Below are positions 31,781 to 44,600 of a stretch of 64,000 nt of DNA, in pieces. Under the pieces are notes generated by a model, which saw only the letters and a list, made by a program, of their open reading frames with translations, was not told the origin of the DNA and made no database searches. Every line of letters starts with the position of its first letter. Positions within the stretch are counted from its first letter, which is position 1. The stretch spans positions 70,682 to 134,681 of the forward strand of contig WELA01009878.1 in the NCBI GenBank assembly GCA_009602735.1, written 5' to 3'. This stretch comes from Mesotaenium endlicherianum. Its lineage: Eukaryota; Streptophyta; Zygnematophyceae; Zygnematales; Mesotaeniaceae. Made by a program: the position numbers and the translations under genes.

Positions 31781-34250
31781 CCCCATTAAAGCTCTCCAGA
31801 ACTTAGAAGTAAATTTTGAGTCTCTGTCTGATATTATATTAGAGGGTAGCCCATGTTGGCATACTACATGGTTGTAGAACTGTCTCGCTATTTCGAGTGC
31901 AGTTACGTTGACAGTTGTAAGGATGAAAAAGACCATCTTTGTCAGTTTATCCACGACTACCAGTATCGAATCATGCCCATTGGCAGTTCGTGGCAGTGTG
32001 ACCACCCAGTCCATGGATATTGTTTTGCCAGCGGCCTGCTGGGATGGGCAGCGATTGTAAGAGGCCCCTCGGTGGTGTGTGCCTAGACTTATTCTTTTGA
32101 CGCTGGTCACAGGACTTAACGTATTTCAAGACCTCCCGAGGTAATCCCTCCCAATGATAGTGTTTTGCCAAATTGCCAACAGTTTTGGCCTGCCCCAAAT
32201 GCCCATCCAGCAAATTGTCATGTGCTTGACTCAATAAAAAGGGCCTTATTTCCAAGTTATTAGGAATGACCAGCTTCAGCCTGCCTGAAGTGGTTTCAAT
32301 CACCCAGACCCCTCCCTTAAGCTTATACCCGAGTGCAATAGCCCGACACACACCAGTAGTGGGATTGGGCTCAAATATTGGGTCAGAAAGGTAGGCTTTC
32401 CTAAGTTGTTCAAGGAAGGACTTTTTCACCTTTAGTGAAGTGAGTGCACACAGGACTTTATCTACAGCATGCTGACTAAAGTTCTTTGCTTGCAAGTCAG
32501 GTCTTCAAGAGAGTGCATCAGCAGGATTTAACTTCCCCGGTTTGTAGTCGATCTGGACTTGAAACTGCTCCAGCATCTGGCTCCAGCGGTTGTCCCTCCT
32601 CGACAGCTTGGACTAATTCTGAAAATGGGTCAGAGCTAGATGATCTGTAATCACCTTAAAAGCTCACCATGTAAGTATGCTCTCCACTGTTTGATCACAT
32701 GAACGATAGCAAGCAGCTCTTTATCATGCACTGAGTGATTAATCTCCGCTGGGTTAAGTATCATAGACTCGTACAACACAGGGTGCCACTCCTCCCGTAC
32801 CTTATCATCCTTTCTGGTTTTGTCAGCAGGCTGCAACTAAATAGCACCCATGGTAAAGTCAGAGGCATCAGTAACCACCTGCACCGGTTTGCTGGGGTCA
32901 TACACGGCTAGCACGGGGGCAGAACAAAGAGCATCTTCAAGGGTCTGGTAGGCAGCCTGCTGCTCTTCCCCCCACACATACCCTATGTCTTTCTTAGTAA
33001 GGTCAATCAGTTTACTGGTCTTTGTAGAATAATTCTCAATAAATCTCCTATAGTAGTTAGCCAACCCGAGGAAGGATCTAACTTCAGAAACAGACTGTGG
33101 TACTGGCCAGTCCCTTATGGTCTGGACTTTCTTAGGATCCACACTGATGCCTTCTTTACTGACAACGTGGCCTAGAAATTCAATACTTTCCTTACATAAT
33201 TCACACTTGCTCATTTTAGCATATAAGTGATTTCTTCTCAGACTGTCCATCATTGTCTTTAAGTGTTCAGCGTGCTGAGCTTCATCTTTAGAGAAAATTG
33301 AAATATTATCTAGGAAAACTTGCACAAACTTATCCAAATAAGGTCTGAAAATGTCATTCATAGCACCCATGAAGGTCGCAGGAGCATTAGTCAGCCCAAA
33401 TGGCATCACGTTGAACTCATAGTGTCCATAACATGTGCGGAAGGTAGTCTTGTGTTCATCCCCCTCACTAATTCTGATTTGGTGATAACCACTTTTGAGA
33501 TCAATCTTACTGAACACCTTAGCACCAGACAAGGTATCAAGCAAGTCCTCGAGTCTGGGTAAAGCATACTTGTTCTTTACTGTAATTCAGTTCAAAGCTC
33601 TATAATCCACACACATCCGCATACTGCCATCCTTTTTCTTGACAAATAGGATGGGTGTGCCGTAAGGTAATTTACTAAAGGAAATATAACCATTTTCCTC
33701 AAGCTCTGCAATCTGTGTTTTCAACTCCTCGCTCTCCACATAAGACAAGCCATAAGTGCGTTGCCAGGGTGGCGGACTTCCAGGTAATAGAACAATCCTA
33801 TGATCTACTTTCCTCTTAGGGGGTAGTCCTGGAGGCATATTAAATACATCCGTGTACTGAGCAACAATTTTGGCAGCAGTAGGGTGCTCCGGAGGACTTA
33901 CCTTTTTCTCGACCACTTCTTCAGGTTGAGGAGGTACCTCTCTTAGCAGCAGACAGAACATTCTGTCTTCCTTCTGGTTCCGGCTTTTGACGAACTCCAT
34001 TGCATTCAGCAACTTGCATCCTTCTAGAAGCCTCTTCTTTTCCTTNAGAAGCCTCATCTTTTCCTTCGTTTGCCATCCACACAGGACAAGAGGAAGAGCA
34101 CTGGTGGGTGCCAAGTGAGTCTGCCCATCACTGGCTCCTCTCATTTTAAGTGTACCTCTGCTCCAACACACTTCAGCTTGATGTCTATTGAGCCAGGACC
34201 TGCCTAGCACGAGATCATAAAAGCCCGTGTTGAGTACTTCAAATGTAAGC
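31781..34250 (-). pseudogene. Element C reverse transcriptase, RNase H and integrase core
   Basis: Minus-strand homology to Ty3/gypsy pol. Reverse transcriptase blocks: [48 protein letters not shown]. RNase [14 protein letters not shown] and a later LNPAEINHSVHDKELLAIVH. Integrase: zinc-binding head (LLDGHLGQAKTVG, CDQRQK) and core (ISDRDSKFTSKFWRAL). A single N and short duplicated text near 34046 mark an assembly join. Broken in several places; it continues left of the piggyBac insertion. Confidence 0.82.
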
Positions 34251-34257
34251 GTTTCAG

Positions 34258-34520
34258 TTAGAACAGCAATATACTTGAGGCATCTCCAAGGAATATTTTT
34301 CTATTCCCTTGGGTGACAGTAGGCAGCCTTAGCCGCTTAACTAAGTCCTTCTGGATAAAAGTATGTGACGCCCCTCCGTCAACAAATGCCCTCATCTTCC
34401 TACCTGCAATCATGCCTTGCAGTAGGATAGGGGGGACTTTCTTGTCGTGACTTTCGCATTGTTTTCCTGACTTAGCAAAGGAATGTTGGACATCAGGTGG
34501 AACAAGAGCATCCAGAGTGT
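34258..34520 (-). pseudogene. Element C protease
   Basis: A retropepsin-like loop (MRAFVDGGASHTFIQ) followed by a beta-rich segment and LGDASSILLF. It lies between gag and reverse transcriptase on the minus strand. Confidence 0.65.
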
Positions 34521-34654
34521 GCACTCTCTGGATGTCTATATTGCTGATGGTCTCCTTTATCTGACTGTCAGGCATGCATAGTGACCCCAGTTCAGCAGGA
34601 CCCATAATACCTGCTACGAGGGCAGCTAGTGACGACTCACTATCTCGAGCATCC

Positions 34655-36110
34655 TCACAGTCCATAGACTGGATTACTGACTGTTGTTGTCTTTTTAAGG
34701 CTGGTCTTTTCTCTCGACCTTTGGAAGGTGCTTGCCTGGACACTGTTCTCTGTAGTGGCGCAACTACTGACAATGGATTTTGATGAGGCTTCTCTCGGCT
34801 TAGTCCTACCACCACCTCTTCCATAGCCGCCTCGAGAGAAACCACCTCTACCTCTAGACTGAATAACATAATACTCATACTCATATTCATCACCCTGATT
34901 ATCCTCAGCCTGGTCTCCTTCAATTGCATTGTAGGAACCGTGGGACTTTTTGACAATCTTAGACACAAAAGCATTACTCTGGCGCTTGTGATTGAAGTGC
35001 TGCTGATCCCAGGCATTAGCATCTTGGATCAAGTCAGCCAACTTCTTATACTTTTTCTTATCAAAATGACCAGAGACTTCGGATTTCAAGCCAAACCTGA
35101 AGTATGCTATCCTATACCGTTTTGGCAAGTCTGGCTGTTTCATCATGTTCTCCTAGAACTTTTGAGCAAACTCAGCAACTGAAGTGGTCTGCTTCATTGT
35201 CAGGGAGATCATCGCATAGATAGCTTTTTCCTGCTGGTTGATGACATCAAACTTCTCATGCAACTTCTCGACAAACTCTCCCCACGTAGGGTCACCGAGT
35301 TGCGGAGTCTTACGCTCTCCTTTCCAGTAAAGCCACCAGTCTGCGGCACTGCCTTTCAGTAGCGTACCAGTGTGCCTGAACTTCTCGTAATCTTGCGGTT
35401 CTGGGTACTTCTCCAGCCACTGCTCAACATCCGCGAGAAACTTGATCAGGTAATATTTTCTGTTTCCCTCAGGATCATATTCCTGGGGAGGTTTCGGCTT
35501 GGGCTTACTAGGCCCTCGGCCAACACCACTAGTGGTTTGAGACCCCAGTTGGTCTCTGTCCCGCAGTAGAGACATTATGATTCTTTTGTCCTCCTGTTGG
35601 GACTGATACATGGTCCCCATTTGCGACTGCATTTGAACGAACAATGCTCCCAAGTCTACACTCTGGAGTGGTAGTCTAGCAAATGCAGCAGCAGCATTGG
35701 CATCTACTTGCTGAGTAGTGTCTTATAATAGTCCCTCTCGCTCCTGCAGCAGCAATTCCTGCCGGTCACGTATTTGACCTAGGGGTACATTGAGTTGTAC
35801 AGCAGGAGGTGGGTTTAGAACATTGGCCCTTGATGCCATAAGTTCTTCGACAGTGCGCTCATCAGCTGGCTGTCCTTCCCTCCTTTCTGTATCTTCAGCG
35901 GCCTTTGCTAATTGTTCAGCTTCTAATTTGGCTCTCTCCACCTCAGCTTGCTGTGCTGCGACTGCGGCAATAGCAGCTGCCGCATCTGCAGCCTCTCTAG
36001 CTGCAGTATCTAGCACTGCTTCAGAATAGGTACGGGTTCCCGCTACATGGCTTTCCGCCTAGTTTTTGACATTCTCGTTATCCTGGTTCTCCATGTCCCG
36101 GGAATTGCTA
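34655..36110 (-). pseudogene. Element C gag
   Basis: N-terminal Ala/Glu-rich coiled coil (AAREAADAAAAIAAVAAQQA), then a retrotransposon capsid domain (LADVEQWLEKYPEPQDYEKF, LLKGSAADWWLYWKGE, WGEFVEKLHEKFDV). The C-terminal region is an Arg/Gly box (RGRGGFSRGGYGRGGGR) instead of an obvious zinc knuckle; such boxes bind RNA. Starts just inside the primer site. Broken. Confidence 0.75.
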
Positions 36111-36154
36111 GTTTGAGACCTTGTCCTTACCATACAAAAGATACTGTGATAACC

Positions 36155-36166
36155 GCTCCGATACCA
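36155..36166 (-). promoter_or_regulatory. Element C primer binding site
   Basis: TGGTATCGGAGC on the minus strand, one base from the LTR end. It is the same initiator-Met type as in B1, B2 and F. Confidence 0.82.
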
Positions 36167-36167
36167 C

Positions 36168-36887
36168 TGAAATGAATTGACTTACCAAAGAGGCGATTAA
36201 CACTTAATAAAGATCTTTATATCAACAAGTAATCTTTACGGTATTTTCCGTTAATTGATTTAACCGCAAAGGACTACACGCTAGCCGTGAATAATATTCG
36301 TAAGTCAAATGGAAGTAAACTAGCATCAATAATGCAATCAATAAACTCATACATAAGCAAGGTTGGAAGACAGTGCGTATCAATGGTTTCTCGCCTTGGA
36401 TTCTGATCTCTCTCAATAAGCTGTACAAGAGAGTTGGCCTCGTTTCCGAATGCCGAACTCGAGAGCAATGCCTAGCATATGTACATGGAATGAGTTTACT
36501 GTTCAACGGCCTGTGCGATGGCACCGCCTACCCGGGAGTTAACCACGTTGGTAGGACCTCGGTTAACCAAATCCACCGCCATCTCCCATCATCCCGAATC
36601 GCCATCCATCATAGGGATGTCATTAGGCCATTAATCTAGCATACCACACTTAGATGCATATCGAGGCAGTTCGCTACTACCGAGTACGGAAGTCAGCTGG
36701 CTGTCAAAGAATGAGTCAGCAAGCTGACTTGAGTTGACTTCAGCGTGCTGCCCCCGGCTGAGTCCTTAAAATGATAATTATATAAAGTCCAGCAGACTCA
36801 ATTCTACTTAAAGTTCAGCAGGCTGAACTTAATTAACTATTATATTTTATGTGAATATTATATCTACCAATATACTGATTTATTACA
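36168..36887 (-). repeat. Element C LTR, 5' copy
   Basis: A 720-bp repeat pairing with 4650-5368. Followed by target duplication ACGGG at 36888-36892. Confidence 0.9.
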
Positions 36888-36892
36888 ACGGG

Positions 36893-37081
36893 TCAGCATT
36901 TTGGCCCAGGCTGATTGAGAAAGCAGCTGACTGTGTGTACAATGAACGTGACCTGGCTAGGCTACTTGCTGATCGGCTGGATCAATATGTGACACCTGTG
37001 ACACCTGGTGCTCAGAAGAGCTCCTGTAGGTGCCAAGTGGAGGTCTACTTGAGCAGCCAGCTTGATCACCCATTAGCCTAA
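36893..37081 (+). other. Possible host exon, right part, after element C
   Basis: Continues the frame left at 4649 across the ACGGG duplication and stays open for about 62 codons to tandem stops (SAFWPRLIEKAADCVYNERD, then LARLLADRLDQY). A GTAGGT near 37025 could be a splice donor. The composition is protein-like, but I recognise no family. Confidence 0.3.
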
Positions 37082-38135
37082 TAAGAACTGGCCTTAAACG
37101 CGGCACCTGGCACGTTGCAGAGCACGCGTACACACCCTCCTGCTCCGCGAGCTCTGGCTCCTCATCATCATCCATGACTGCTCTCGCCTCGTTGCCATTC
37201 AGGGACAAGAGGCAGCTGGTGCAGGGAGGAGTCTCGCCCCTCATTTAGGTTTGCTGCTTGACCAAGAGTGGACTTCATGCTGTGTGCACTGTTAATGATG
37301 CCGCCATTATCAGGTCCCAGTGTCCACCTGGCCTCACGCCCTTGCTGGCAAGGGTGACCTCCACATCACGCCAATGCATGCAGCCCTGCAATGTTTCCCC
37401 TTCCATGCGGCAAACGGCGAGGACTACCTCCTCCTCGTCCTGCGCAGCAGTCAGTTGCAGGTCTCCATGTTTGTGCGTTCATCCATGAAGTGCGCCTTGA
37501 ATGTCTCAAGTGCTTGAGGACCTGCTATGAAACATATCAGCATTATGATCATGCAAACCTGGAACTTCTTCACTAAATTAACTCATGTAAGTTCCTCTTC
37601 ATGATGCGAGTACCAAGTCGAGCAAGCAAAAACACGCAGTTCCACCTCATTCACATACCCCAGCCATACCTAACAGTCCACAGCTATGTCCTTCCAAATA
37701 ACCTCTTCAAGCTCAAGCCTGCCGTGTTCGCCCTCCACCCAGCTGCTAGGCGCACATGGGGCCTTCTCACTAAAGTACACTAAAGCAGACACGTCTACAC
37801 ACATGTAGAACGCACACAAGCACAAGGGCAGCCAGTGACCTCCTGTGGCGTGGAGCCACATGCCTTTTATGCGGTCTTTGCACGCTACATATGCAAGAGA
37901 AGCAGGTTTCGTCGTCTGCTCTCCCAGCTTAATTTCTCTTTACTCCATATATGGGTACATACAACATGTGTTGTTGGATGTGACATTCATTGACAGCAGC
38001 TAGTCCAGGCTGTTGCTTATTCCGATGGGCATCGAAACACAAGAAGTCGGTAGTGCCCATATAGCAGGCTTGCACTTGCTATGACCAGAAAGTCCCAAAA
38101 CTGGTCCTCCAAGTACTGAGCCAAAGCGACCAAGC
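37082..38135 (+). other. Unassigned region with possible exon-like segments
   Basis: Two short plus-strand open segments look protein-like: about 37314-37517 after a possible acceptor at 37311-37313 (DLHITPMHAALQCFPFHAAN) and 37601-37783 (FHLIHIPQPYLTVHSYVLPN). They may be exons of the gene entered by C, or chance. No domain recognised. No element boundary is visible on the left of E. Confidence 0.25.
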
Positions 38136-38780
38136 GTGGGTGAGGTTTGTAACGACGCTAGTACTATTACTCTGCATGCCGAATACATTAACCAGAAGAG
38201 TGCTGGAGCTTGGTATGAACGAGAAGAGCAGCTATCTGGAGTTCCTGCTACTGTTGATCAGCTCTTTGAAGGCTTGAAGAGGCAATTTCAACCTATTGCA
38301 CCCGAGGCTACCGCTCGAGATCTATTGGTGCGCCTTCGTCAACGAGGAAGCGTTCAAGAGTATGTTTCGCGCTTCAACGGGCTGGTGCTTCAATGTCCAT
38401 CCATGCACGAGTCGGAGATGATGGACAAATTCAAGAGGGGACTCAAGCCAACTGTGGCCAAGGAAGTGGCGCTCAAGGACCCTACCAGTCTTGGAGAAAT
38501 GATAACATTGGCAACAAGGATTGACGGTGTGGAGTATAGTCAAAGGCAGTGGGGCACCCACAACTTTAGAGAATATCGACACTTTGGATCTCAAGCGCCA
38601 AGCAGGAGCGGACTAGGTCCAGTACCTATGGAATTGGAACTTGTGCAGTACCAGCGCAGGCAGCAGAATGTCAAGCCGAGAGGACCTTGCTATAATTGTG
38701 GCAAGCTTGGACATCTGGCTCGAGACTCTCATGTGAAGGCGAAGCAACCTCAACAGCAGGAAAAAGGAGGACGCCAGTAA
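38136..38780 (+). pseudogene. Element E gag (partial)
   Basis: Capsid-like segment (ATVDQLFEGLKRQFQPIAPE, VQEYVSRFNGLVLQC, MMDKFKRGLKPTVAKEVALK) followed by a zinc-knuckle region (CYNCGKLGHLARD). The N-terminal part is missing with the 5' end of the element. Confidence 0.75.
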
Positions 38781-38859
38781 GTCGTTTTGGGGTGTCTACT
38801 GGCGTGAAGACAAGAACTCACAAGGAGGTTATCCCCAGGAGCCTGCCGAGAAGCAAAGG

Positions 38860-40900
38860 ACAAGACGTTGACAAGCCTATCATCGTGGAAGGAGTGGTCG
38901 ACGACAACAAGGCGAAGTGGATGGTCGACAGTGGCGCAAGTGCAAATTTTGTGCACAAGAAGCTGGTGAAAGAGTGGCGACTCCCTGTGCAAAAGCATTA
39001 TGAGCCTAAGGAGGCAATTTTGGCAAATGGGCAGAGACTCAAGTGTGGTGCACCTACGGAAGCTATTCACGTGGAAGTAGCGGGGCACCGGAGTACTGAA
39101 GTTATGGAGCAGGCAGAGCTAGGTCACCATGATGTGATATTGGGCCGACCATGGCTGAGAAAAGCCAACCCTCAAGTGCACTGGAGCACAGGACAAGTGA
39201 AAGTCCAAGGGCGTGATGGTCGAATGGAGACAGCGAAACAGGTGGAGGTAGATACGACCACAAGTAACTGTCTTCTGTCGAGCCTGCAAGTTAAGAAGCT
39301 ATGCAGGGCGAATTAGGTGAAGGAGATGTACCTTGTTTCGGTGGCCCAGGCCAGGTCATCAGATGCAGCAAGCGTGAATCCTAACAGCCTGGGCGAATGT
39401 ACATCGCCAGAGGAGCAAGTAGTGGTGTCTGATCCCCTTGCTCAGAAGGAGCAGAGCCCAACTGCTCAAGCGAAGAAGCCTGCTGAGATGCCTGCCCAAA
39501 TGAAGGCGCTGTTGGAGGAGTTCAAGAACGTATTTCCTGAGGAGCTACCTACAGGATTACCTCCACAGAAAGCTATGGAGCATAAGATCAAGTTGGAACC
39601 AGGGAGCAAGCCACCAGTGAGACCCGCCTATCGTCAATCGTTTACGAACTTGGACGAGTTGAAGAAGCAGCTGACAGAGTTGTTGAAGAAGATATTTATC
39701 CGACCCAGCGAGTCTCCATTTGCAGCGCCAGTCTTATTTGTGAAGAAGAAGGATGGGACTATGTGGATGTGTGTCGACTACCGGGCTCTCAACAGGGTCA
39801 CCATCAAGAACAGGTACCCACTTCCACGAGTGGACGAGTTAATCGACAGGCTTGTTGGAGCAGAGTATTTCTCAAAGGTCGATTTGAGGAGTGGCTATCA
39901 CCAGGTACGGATTGCGGAAGGAGACGTTCGAAAGACTGCTTTCAGGACTCCCTATGGTTTATTTGAGTTCACAGTCATGCCTTTTGGATTGACTAGTGCA
40001 CTTGCTACATTCATGGAACTTATGAACAGTATCTTCAGACCCTACTTGGACCAGTTTGTGGTGGTATTTCTGGACGACATCCTGATCTATTTGAAGCCCT
40101 TGGAAGAGCATGTGGAGCATCTGAGGAAGGTGTTGGAGGTCTTGAGAGATCAAAAGTTAAATGGGAAGATGAGCAAGTGCGAATTCTGTCTCAAGGAGGT
40201 GGAGTTTCTTGGACACATAGTGGGAGCTGAAGGAGTCAAGGTGGAGCAGAAGAAGGTGCAAGCAGTCAGAGATTGGCCGGTACCTGCTGATATTCATCAT
40301 CTCAGGAGTTTCCTCGGCATGGCGAATTATTATCGACATTTCATTGAAGGATTTGCCAAGGTGTGTGTACCGCTGACAGACATGTTGAAGAAGCAGGAGA
40401 AGTGGCTATGGGGTGACAAGGAGCAGCAAGCATTTGAGAAGATTAAGGAGCTGTTGACACAGGCTCCTGTGTTGGCAATTGCAAGTCCAGAGCTTCTTTT
40501 CACCATCATTACGGACGCATCAAGTTTCGCAGTGGGAGCCATTCTTCTACAGGACCAGGGCAAAGGATTGCAGCCTGTGGCATATGAGAGCAGGAAGTTG
40601 AGCCCTGCTGAGCAAAACTATGCAGCACACGAGCGGGAGATGTTGGCTATTATCCAGGCTTTGAGGATTTGGCGATGTTATGTGGACGGTCGGAAGGTGT
40701 TCATCAAGACCGACCATAAGAGCTTGGAGATGTTTATGACGCAACCAACGTTGACACCAAGACAGGCAAGGTGGATGGAGTTTCTGTAACACTTCGACCA
40801 CAAGATTGAGTCTTTACCTGGGAAGATCAACCCTGCAGACGCTTTATCCAGGAGGTGTGACCTTGCAGCTGTCTTGGTCATCAAGGAGAGTATGGACTTC
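38860..40900 (+). pseudogene. Element E protease, reverse transcriptase and RNase H
   Basis: Protease loop WMVDSGASANFVHKKLV and the VILGRPWL box; reverse transcriptase with [32 protein letters not shown] and [13 protein letters not shown]; RNase H with [16 protein letters not shown] and [20 protein letters not shown]. This is the normal chromovirus order. The stretch ends at the F insertion. Confidence 0.85.
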
Positions 40901-40902
40901 AA
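40898..40902. repeat. Target-site duplication TTCAA of element F (left)
   Basis: Matches 49553-49557 after the last LTR; it shows that the whole tandem array entered as one unit or grew afterwards. Confidence 0.92.
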
Positions 40903-41619
40903 TGAAAGGGGGAAGGGTGCGGGGAGTGCGCCCATGCACACTCACGCACCCTCACCCGCGAGTGGAAGCGTGCACGAGGACCTTTCCTAGTTGCATACAC
41001 AAGGTGGAGTGGCCTGGTGGTATGCCACCCTTGTAAGAGGTAGAGGGCTACATGAGAGAGGAGTTGAAAAGAACTCACTTTATTAAGAAAAGTCATGTAC
41101 AAGATACGAAGGTTAGACTAGAATAGAATAAGCCCCCTCTACTTCCTTGTGCTTCCCATTTATCCTTTAACTCTAAGTGTCCTCTCTAGCAAAGTACCTC
41201 CAGAACCTTCTCCTATGGCTCCTTCCATGTAGGTGACCTTGCCTAGTTGGACAAGCTAGCACACTCACACGCACACAATGACACTCTAGAATATTCTACT
41301 ACACAAACCACTAACTCCTCACGGAGTTTCTAGAAATTCCACGATCACTTTGGCACTCTACGTGATTGTACGTACTTTCTGAAACCCTCATGTTTCAATG
41401 TCCTACTTTCTGGACTCCAACCGAAATTTTCGTCACTGGACCTGTCCTTGTCACTAAATAGAATCTGTGACATTAAAAACTCATTAAAAACTTCCAAAAT
41501 TCATAACTATCTCAATACTTGTCCAAATGACGTGAAATAAAGGCCAAAGTTCTTCTGAAATCACACTCTATGCACATAAAATACTAGAAAGAAACAAACT
41601 ACACTTTCATAACCTTACA
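40903..41619 (-). repeat. Element F LTR 1 (left outer)
   Basis: 717 bp. Shares private variants with LTR 3 (for example GCCCATGCACAC and AGACTAGAATAGAATAAGCC) rather than with the middle LTR. Confidence 0.93.
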
Positions 41620-44600
41620 TCATCCCCTCCCTCAAGATGCGACGTCCTCGGCGCATACTAAGCATAAGTGACGTCATATGAGGAATCGAGCTCACTTATA
41701 CGCTAGAAAAACACATATTCACATATATTATACAAGTTGCAGGTCTTGAACAGGCTACAGGATGATACTTAATACTCCAAACTTGCTCCACTTAGTAAAA
41801 GCTCCATCGCATACATTGGCTCCACACATGGCGTCTCCTAACACAAATGCATCTTCTCTTCAACTCCTTCGTCTTGGAGTAGGCCAATATCTTCATAAGG
41901 GCTGTGACATACTCCCTCCATCATCTCCACATACTCCAAAGCTGGATCCAAGGCATAATAGTCCGCCAAATCGCCAAAATACTCATTCTTCGCCCTCTTG
42001 GACAAGTGGCAGCTCCTCGTCGCGCCATGTGGCTTACTCGTGGTACTTTTATAATTTTGACCAGATTACATCATGAACCTAAGTCCACTATGTTCCTGAA
42101 CCTTCTGGTACCCTTAGCTACCTCTAGCTCTAAGCCATACTCCTTGTAGAGGTATTGCACTCTCTCACTCGTGTGCGTGACTCGTGGTGACCTCTCAAGA
42201 CGCCAAGTGGCACCCCCCTGGCTTTTTTTGACATTTTTAGCCTGAAAGTTGTGTTATCTACATAATATCTCCCCTTTGAACTCATTGGTATGCTTTGTTT
42301 CTCCTGATTCCAAGCCTAAGACCATGATACCAGATTGCGCCTTGCCTCACACATGTGGCTCGCACGACTGTCCAGCAGATCGCCATGTGGCACTGTCAGG
42401 ACTTAAATTAATATTTTTATAAAAAAAATTACTTTTTCTGAATCTCAACCCATAGGACTACCTCTCCACAAAATTTCAGAGTCTGAATCAAAGTCTAACA
42501 CTCAAATGAGATCGTCACTTTGTGCCTCATGCTCGTAGGACGCACACGCGCGCAACATGGATAAAGCTCCCGCGCCTACAAATGGCACATGCTTAAACCC
42601 CTGATTCTGAAACTTGACTATGACTCAAGGAAGGCCTCATACTAGGCCTCTCACATCATGTAGGACTTCTAGTGAAAATATTACCCACTCTCTCCTAAGT
42701 AGGCAAAAAGTAGCCAAAATCTGCCAACTTTAAACCTCGCGCTCGCCTACCCGTAAAACCCTCAAACATAGACAGATTTGAGTATCTTCCAAGCTCTTGC
42801 TCTCAAACTTCTTTCCACTTCACATCTCTTAGTTACAACTGAACTCATGGGACTGGTTTGACCTTGCTTACAAGCACTATAAACAACTATAACACTCCCC
42901 CCCCTCATCATGAAGGTAAGGCGCTTACCACTCGAGTGTCCAAGTCCAGATTTTACGCCTCTCTCGTGCTTGCTTGTATAGGCGCTGATTCTCCTAGCTT
43001 CATGTCCAGGTCTTTGTCATATATCTCCATCTTAGGCAGGACATATCAGCCCCATAACACTTGGTCTCCTCCTCATAGGTCCATATCCATAAAGTCGTAG
43101 TCTCCATCAAGCGACGATAGTAATCTTCACAAGGCATGAGCGCGTAGTCTCGCTCGTGGTGCACCAAACTCCATCATAGTCTTCTCCTTGGCTAGATGCT
43201 CACTCCCACATACCTCTGGCTCTTCTTGAAGGTCAGCCTTCACACAAGGCTCCAAGAAACACATCTGGAACGCCTCCAAGAGCTCCATAACTTGGGCATA
43301 CGCACATACTCTTAGTGCTTGCACCTCATCTTGTGCACGCACACACGTCGTCTTGCAAGCGGGCTTCTCTTGAGCTCACTTTCTAGGAGCTCCTCCACTT
43401 GAGCAGTTGGGGTCTGCTCTATATATGAGCAAGGGGATCATACACCTCTACTTGCTCCACCGGCGATGTACATTCGCCAAGGTTGTTAGGAGGCACGCTT
43501 GCTCCGTGTGATGACCGGGCCAAGGTCACCAAAACAAGCGCTTCTCCTTCACCTTCACCTTCCCGCGTCGCTTCTTTGCTAGCGGGCTGAAGATAGCTAC
43601 TTGTGGTCATATCTACCTCCACCTATTTCACTATCCTCACTTGACCATACTCCTCCTCGGTCTTCACTTGACCCGTGCACTAAAGCACTAGAGGATAGGC
43701 TACTCTCTTTGTGCAACTCCTTCCACATGCTTAGCTTCTTGAGTGCACTCTAGCCTTGGTCACCCCAATGACACTTCTTACTACTAAACCCAGCTTGCCT
43801 TGGTGCTCTACTTTCACATGAAGAGCTTCCATAGATGCACCAAAATCTGCCCCTTAACTATGCCATCACACAACTAATGGCACACACGCTTCAAGTGGGA
43901 GACATCTCTTGCACTAGCCCTCTTGCACCAACTTCATACCTTGCTTCTTCTTCCACACCATAGGCTTGTCTTCATCATAGTTCTCAACTCCATATACTCC
44001 GTAGTACTCTCCTCCATAAGAAAAGAGAAATCTGAACTTGAAAGGCTCCATCTCCATCTCTCCTCTTTGAAGAAAAATCTCGAATACTTCTTCTTCTTGC
44101 TCCAAGCCTTCTCCACGGTGCTTCTCTTCACTTGAGGCTTCTTCAATCTCCATACAAGGTACCAAGCTCCATCATGGCTGGCCTCAAATAACCAGTGGCT
44201 ACATAGGAGTGATGCAAGGCAACCCAAATCTGGCCACATACTTGGCCAACTTGGTGCAACACCCCGGTGCACCCTCTCTTGAGCTTCTCATGAGCTCCTC
44301 TTGAGCTTGCGAGTGCTATGCTCGCCAAAGCTCCTAGACTTGCAAGTACACATGCTTGCTAAGTCCCTGGTTGCCTACCCTTAAAATCTGCTCCACCTTC
44401 ATTGAAGATCTGAAATAAAGATGGGCACACACTCCTTTCTAGCCACTATCACCTCTATGCTAAGCCCCCTCATCAAAGAAAGAGCTTAACACTAAAGAGC
44501 TTGCATCTTCAAGGAAAAATCCAGCCGTGTGAACTCCAGATTTTCTTCATGCTCATATGTCTCCATACTCAAGCAAAGGCTGCTCTATATTACTTGTATT

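Larger units (their letters stand above)
4650..36887 (-). mobile_element. Element C: old Ty3/gypsy chromovirus with three nested insertions
   Basis: LTRs at 4650-5368 and 36168-36887 (719 and 720 bp) flank everything between, with a perfect 5-bp target duplication. The primer site (initiator-Met type, 36155-36166) and a polypurine tract next to the left LTR put the element on the minus strand. Parts in order: coiled-coil gag (about 34.7-36.1 kb), protease (about 34.3-34.5), reverse transcriptase and RNase H (about 32.5-34.0), integrase (31781-32500 and 27803-28429), chromodomain (about 20.9-21.1), then two extra frames (5481-7157). A piggyBac transposon, chromovirus B1 and element G inserted later. 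The two LTRs differ by roughly 5% by eye, making this the oldest well-delimited element here. It is broken in several places apart from the insertions. Without insertions it would be about 8.9 kb. Confidence 0.92.

Noticed and set aside
42858-43100. Plus-strand frame repeated identically in both F internal regions (also 46825-47067)
   Set aside because: Its conservation comes from the tandem copy itself; it is antisense to the element and has no domain.
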